A DNA stretch of 64,000 nt, from contig JASHNZ010000055.1 in NCBI GenBank assembly GCA_030041355.1, positions 1-64,000 on the forward strand. Reading direction: 5' to 3'. Made by a program: the position numbers and the translations under genes. This DNA is from Nitrososphaerales archaeon. GTDB lineage: Archaea; Thermoproteota; Nitrososphaeria; Nitrososphaerales; CADDZS01. Shown here piece by piece: positions 61,478-64,000 of the stretch. The notes under the pieces are model-generated. The model was not told the origin of the DNA and made no database searches. It saw nothing but the letters and a program-made list of their open reading frames with translations. Positions within the stretch are counted from its first letter, which is position 1, and each line of letters starts with the position of its first letter.

Positions 61478-62008
61478 TTAGGGTTTGCTGCTCGCAATGA
61501 ACACGGCGTGAGGAAGTTCCTCCAGTACGAGATTGATCCCGAGCTTTACTGCATCTGGTGAGCCTGGGAGACAAAATACGGGCTTGTTCGCAATCACGCC
61601 TGCAATAGCACGTGTCATGATAGCTGGCGAACCGATCGAATCGTAGCTTAGACGCCTAAATCCTTCGCCGAACCCTTCTAGCTCCTTATCCAGTAAAGGG
61701 GCAACGGCCTCGATTGTGACATCCCGCGGGGCTATTCCTGTTCCTCCCATGAGTATGATGGCGTCAGCTTCTTCTTCGAAGAGAGCGCGCAAGACATGCA
61801 ACCTGATCATCTGCTTGTCATCGTCCGCGACCTCGAGGAGCGCATCTTGTTTTGCTTTGCGACATACTGCCAGTGCTAATTGCCCGGAATCATCCTTGAT
61901 GGAGGGATTTCTATATCTGCTAGAACTAACTGTAACGAGAGCGATTCTTAGCTTTCTCAATGCCTGATGCTTATGGCTCTCCGCGGAATGCGATCTATGA
62001 CTTGGCAA
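61478..62008 (-). CDS. moaB: MoaB/MogA-type molybdopterin adenylyltransferase
   Basis: Activates molybdopterin by adenylation before metal insertion. Motifs are IALVTVSSSRY, ADAIILMGGTGIAPRDVT (the MPT site) and CLPGSPDAVKLG. Archaeal MoaB carries this activity in place of MogA. 176 residues with a polar His/Ser-rich start. It begins 5 bases after moaC. Confidence 0.94.
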   Translation of the reverse strand: MPSHRSHSAESHKHQALRKLRIALVTVSSSRYRNPSIKDDSGQLALAVCRKAKQDALLEVADDDKQMIRLHVLRALFEEEADAIILMGGTGIAPRDVTIEAVAPLLDKELEGFGEGFRRLSYDSIGSPAIMTRAIAGVIANKPVFCLPGSPDAVKLGINLVLEELPHAVFIASSKP

Positions 62009-62013
62009 AATCT

Positions 62014-62484
62014 TCAGTATGACCCCGCTTTCTTTTTTCGAACAACGTGAATCTCAGTAATTCTTGTATGAGGATACTGGCCATTTGAATCCTTCTCGTA
62101 TCTTTTTACGACATCCCACACATTTAGCAAGGCATTCGTTACTGCATTGAGAGCTTCCATCTCAACGCCGGTCTTGCTAAGTGCGACCACTGTTGCTCTC
62201 GCAGTAATCGAATCCTTGGACTTCAATAACTCGATTGAGCAGCTATCAATAGGAATGGGATGACACATCATCAATGAATCTGACGTCGACTTTGCGGCTT
62301 GGATGGCACTGATCGTTGCGACTTGAATAGGATCGCCTTTTTCGATGAGCCCTTTGTTGATAAGTTCGATAGTAGTGCGTTTTAGTGTTATCTTGCCCTC
62401 TGCAACAGCTTCACGTCTGACAGGGGATTTCTCAGAGATGTCAATCATCTGAGGAGGTGCCACGGAAAATTTGGAACTTTTCAA
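62014..62484 (-). CDS. moaC: Cyclic pyranopterin monophosphate synthase MoaC
   Basis: Second step of molybdenum cofactor synthesis. Conserved are MIDISEKSPVRREAVAEG, ISAIQAAKSTSDSLMMCHPIP and GVEMEALNAVTNALLNVWDVVK with its acidic metal residues. 156 residues. First of moaC-moaB-moaE. MoaA is not in the window. Confidence 0.96.
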   Translation of the reverse strand: MKSSKFSVAPPQMIDISEKSPVRREAVAEGKITLKRTTIELINKGLIEKGDPIQVATISAIQAAKSTSDSLMMCHPIPIDSCSIELLKSKDSITARATVVALSKTGVEMEALNAVTNALLNVWDVVKRYEKDSNGQYPHTRITEIHVVRKKKAGSY

Positions 62485-62623
62485 AAAGTTAGTCCTACCG
62501 GTACCTATTCAACAAAATGTACCTGATTATTATCCTTCCGGGGAAAGCAGAATGTTGCACTCTTAGTTCTTTGCATGTGAGGGAAGATAATACATATTCG
62601 TTCGTAATTTGCCATTTCAATTA

Positions 62624-62929
62624 ATGGCCGAAGTAGGAATCCGCTATTTTGGTTCCCTACGTGAGATCGTGGGAAAGCGCTCGGAGAAAGTGAAAATTGA
62701 GGACTCTGCAACCTTAGAGGATTTGCTTGAAAAACTCTCGGTTATTCATGGGCCGGTGTTCCGCAACCTTGTTTACACCTCGTCCGGGAAAATTCGAGAG
62801 AGTCTAGCCTTTGCAGTCGATGGTGATGCGATTCCTTCCACAAAACTGACGAAGACATCCTGCAGAGAAGCAAAAGAGTTTGTGATACTTCCACCCATAA
62901 GCGGCGGTTCGAACTATCCAAAAAGCTAA
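62624..62929 (+). CDS. moaD: Molybdopterin synthase sulfur carrier MoaD, with C-terminal tail
   Basis: Ubiquitin-like fold: IRYFGSLREIVGKRSEKV, LEDLLEKL and EFVILPPISGG. In working MoaD the protein ends with the double glycine that carries the thiocarboxylate. Here six residues (SNYPKS) follow G95, so processing would be needed, or the protein is not active as it stands. I use the ATG at 62624, giving 101 residues; the frame has a TTG five codons earlier. Divergent from moaC. Confidence 0.85.
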   Translation: MAEVGIRYFGSLREIVGKRSEKVKIEDSATLEDLLEKLSVIHGPVFRNLVYTSSGKIRESLAFAVDGDAIPSTKLTKTSCREAKEFVILPPISGGSNYPKS

Positions 62930-62965
62930 ATTGCACAAAGCTGTTTCAAATCTTCTTGAAACAGA

Positions 62966-63292
62966 TTGAATGCGAGTGCTCTTTTAATAGTCTCGGCCGA
63001 TGTGATTTCAGGGAAAGAAGATGAATTTAACGAATGGTACGATCAGCATCACATCCCTAACTATTCTGGAAACTTGCCTTTGGTAAAATCTGTTCGGAGA
63101 TTTTATTCTAGAAGGTCAAATCCACAATATGTCGCCATTTATGAGTACGGTTCGTTTGATGAACTGAAAAAGTCAATGGCAAGCGAAGAGTCGAAACTTG
63201 CGGGGGAAGACGCAGACAAGCAAATAGGAAGACTTGTCAAATCATTCACATACAACTCTTATTCCCAAATCTATCCAAAAGACTCGCAGTGA
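62966..63292 (+). CDS. Small EthD/dimeric alpha-beta barrel-like protein
   Basis: The 108 residues show VSADVISGKEDEFNEWYDQHHIPN, the helix and strand pattern of DUF4286/EthD-type ferredoxin-like barrels, followed by YVAIYEYGSFDELKKSM. EWYDQHHIP is a common mark of this group. Such proteins bind or convert small molecules. The exact role is unknown. TTG start 36 bases after moaD on the same strand. Confidence 0.75.
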   Translation: MNASALLIVSADVISGKEDEFNEWYDQHHIPNYSGNLPLVKSVRRFYSRRSNPQYVAIYEYGSFDELKKSMASEESKLAGEDADKQIGRLVKSFTYNSYSQIYPKDSQ

Positions 63293-63408
63293 GATTTCTT
63301 CGAAATCGGAATGCAAAATTTCACAATTGAACACGGGCACCATTTGCGTCTATTGGATTAAATATCAGTTAGCTTGATTCTGGACTCCAATTCATGTGAT
63401 AGTCGCAG

Positions 63409-63993
63409 ATGTCAGTACAAAAACAAGCGTCGCAGTCGCAAGTGATCGAGGAGCGTTTAACACGACTGATCGAATCGCTTTGTTCTTCGAGCTCAACCTT
63501 TGAGCATGCTTATGATACATATACCCAACAATACGGCGGGCAAGTTGTCACAGTAAATGATCCTGTTAATCTCGCGAACACTATTCAGCCTGTGATTTTG
63601 GTTCTCGGGCGGAATACTCCGATTCAATATTCAGACCCGAGAAAGACGATTTTTGGCTCGCTGGGTTCTTTAGAATTGAAACCAGGTTCGACCTACATAA
63701 TAGGCCGCAGGGAACCACAGGATTCGAGATTAGTGGTTTGGGATCCGGTCGGAAAGGAATCAGATCTGGAGACTTACAATCCTGAAGCAGGAGTAATACC
63801 CTCGAGAATTCATGCTGCCATTGTATTTCAAGATGAGAACAACGTACTGTTCAGTGATCTAGGCAGCTCTTCGGGAAGCGTCATCGTAGGAGAAGTAGGT
63901 CACCATGGCGCCTTTGTCTGTGTTTATGATCCGGGTTCAGTCGAATTTCCGAGAACGAAGTTCGACTGGATCTGCACGGAGAGAAAAGACTAG
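63409..63993 (+). CDS. FHA-domain protein
   Basis: Phosphothreonine-binding domain in the second half: TYIIGRREPQDSRLVVWD, IPSRIHAAIVFQDENN and FSDLGSSSGSVIV carry the FHA glycine-arginine, serine-arginine-histidine and Ser/Gly residues. The N-terminal 90 residues are mainly helical. FHA proteins read protein kinase signals; no kinase is in this window. 194 residues, ending 7 bases before the window edge. Confidence 0.88.
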   Translation: MSVQKQASQSQVIEERLTRLIESLCSSSSTFEHAYDTYTQQYGGQVVTVNDPVNLANTIQPVILVLGRNTPIQYSDPRKTIFGSLGSLELKPGSTYIIGRREPQDSRLVVWDPVGKESDLETYNPEAGVIPSRIHAAIVFQDENNVLFSDLGSSSGSVIVGEVGHHGAFVCVYDPGSVEFPRTKFDWICTERKD

Positions 63994-64000
63994 CAGCCGC

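Noticed and set aside
62496-62503. Palindrome TACCGGTA between divergent moaC and moaD
   Set aside because: Eight bases without flanking symmetry; chance is likely and no repeat of it was noticed nearby.
1-64000. CRISPR arrays, insertion sequences, prophage or integrase genes
   Set aside because: No spaced direct repeats, terminal inverted repeats or transposase/integrase motifs were seen while reading the intergenic regions and protein frames.

Overview
The window reads as a chromosomal stretch of an archaeon, most likely a Nitrososphaeria/Thaumarchaeota-type lineage. Diagnostic genes are both archaeal primase subunits next to a Gins51-type GINS subunit, a block of eL44, eS27, aIF2-alpha and Nop10, aIF1, a DUF6659-like protein, and TATA boxes about 25 to 30 bases before start codons with little or no leader. 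TTG and GTG starts are common. No tRNA, rRNA, CRISPR array, insertion sequence or prophage was recognised. No ammonia-oxidation gene is present, so a heterotrophic relative is possible; the lineage call is an inference.

Layout. 0-8 kb: carbon and heme genes (oxalate decarboxylase, fumarase and malic enzyme as a pair, a broken protoporphyrinogen oxidase behind a radical SAM/SPASM enzyme). 8-16.5 kb: membrane proteins, a 7-TM protein overlapped by a winged-helix regulator, and potassium genes (an RCK channel-like protein plus kdpABC). 16.5-37 kb: mixed housekeeping and hypothetical genes: Lrp-type RAM protein, aIF1, flavin-binding PPOX proteins, DUF1614, a Nudix-like protein, SDR, a second malic enzyme, a GT39 glycosyltransferase, rhomboid, an MscS channel, MFS transporter, FAH-family hydrolase and phosphoglycerate mutase. 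37-55 kb: FtsZ and a nucleobase/carbamoyl-phosphate region (adenine phosphoribosyltransferase, an APC permease, a PuuE-like deacetylase, and the run pyrB-pyrI-SHMT-like-xanthine dehydrogenase-carbamate kinase-amidohydrolase, with divergent dihydroorotase and a cytosine-deaminase-like gene). 55-61 kb: translation and replication genes. 61-64 kb: molybdopterin genes moaE, moaB, moaC, moaD, then an FHA protein.

The genes fit together around a few themes. The moa genes could supply the cofactor for the xanthine dehydrogenase. Carbamate kinase shares carbamoyl phosphate with the aspartate carbamoyltransferase of the same transcription run. The run pyrB to amidohydrolase has overlaps or gaps of at most 17 bases, and a 9-bp inverted repeat lies in the divergent pyrB/pyrC promoter. 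This purine-pyrimidine-carbamoyl phosphate arrangement is the best candidate for an undescribed metabolic unit here.

Several genes are broken or lie across a frame change: protoporphyrinogen oxidase, a zinc-ribbon protein near 28.59 kb, and a small gene near 55.24 kb. Some could be sequence errors, while the oxidase looks like real decay. Small genes that are easy to miss include two tiny zinc-finger proteins and a 57-residue protein with a duplicated AVKVDPDW motif whose two DNA copies differ only at synonymous sites.
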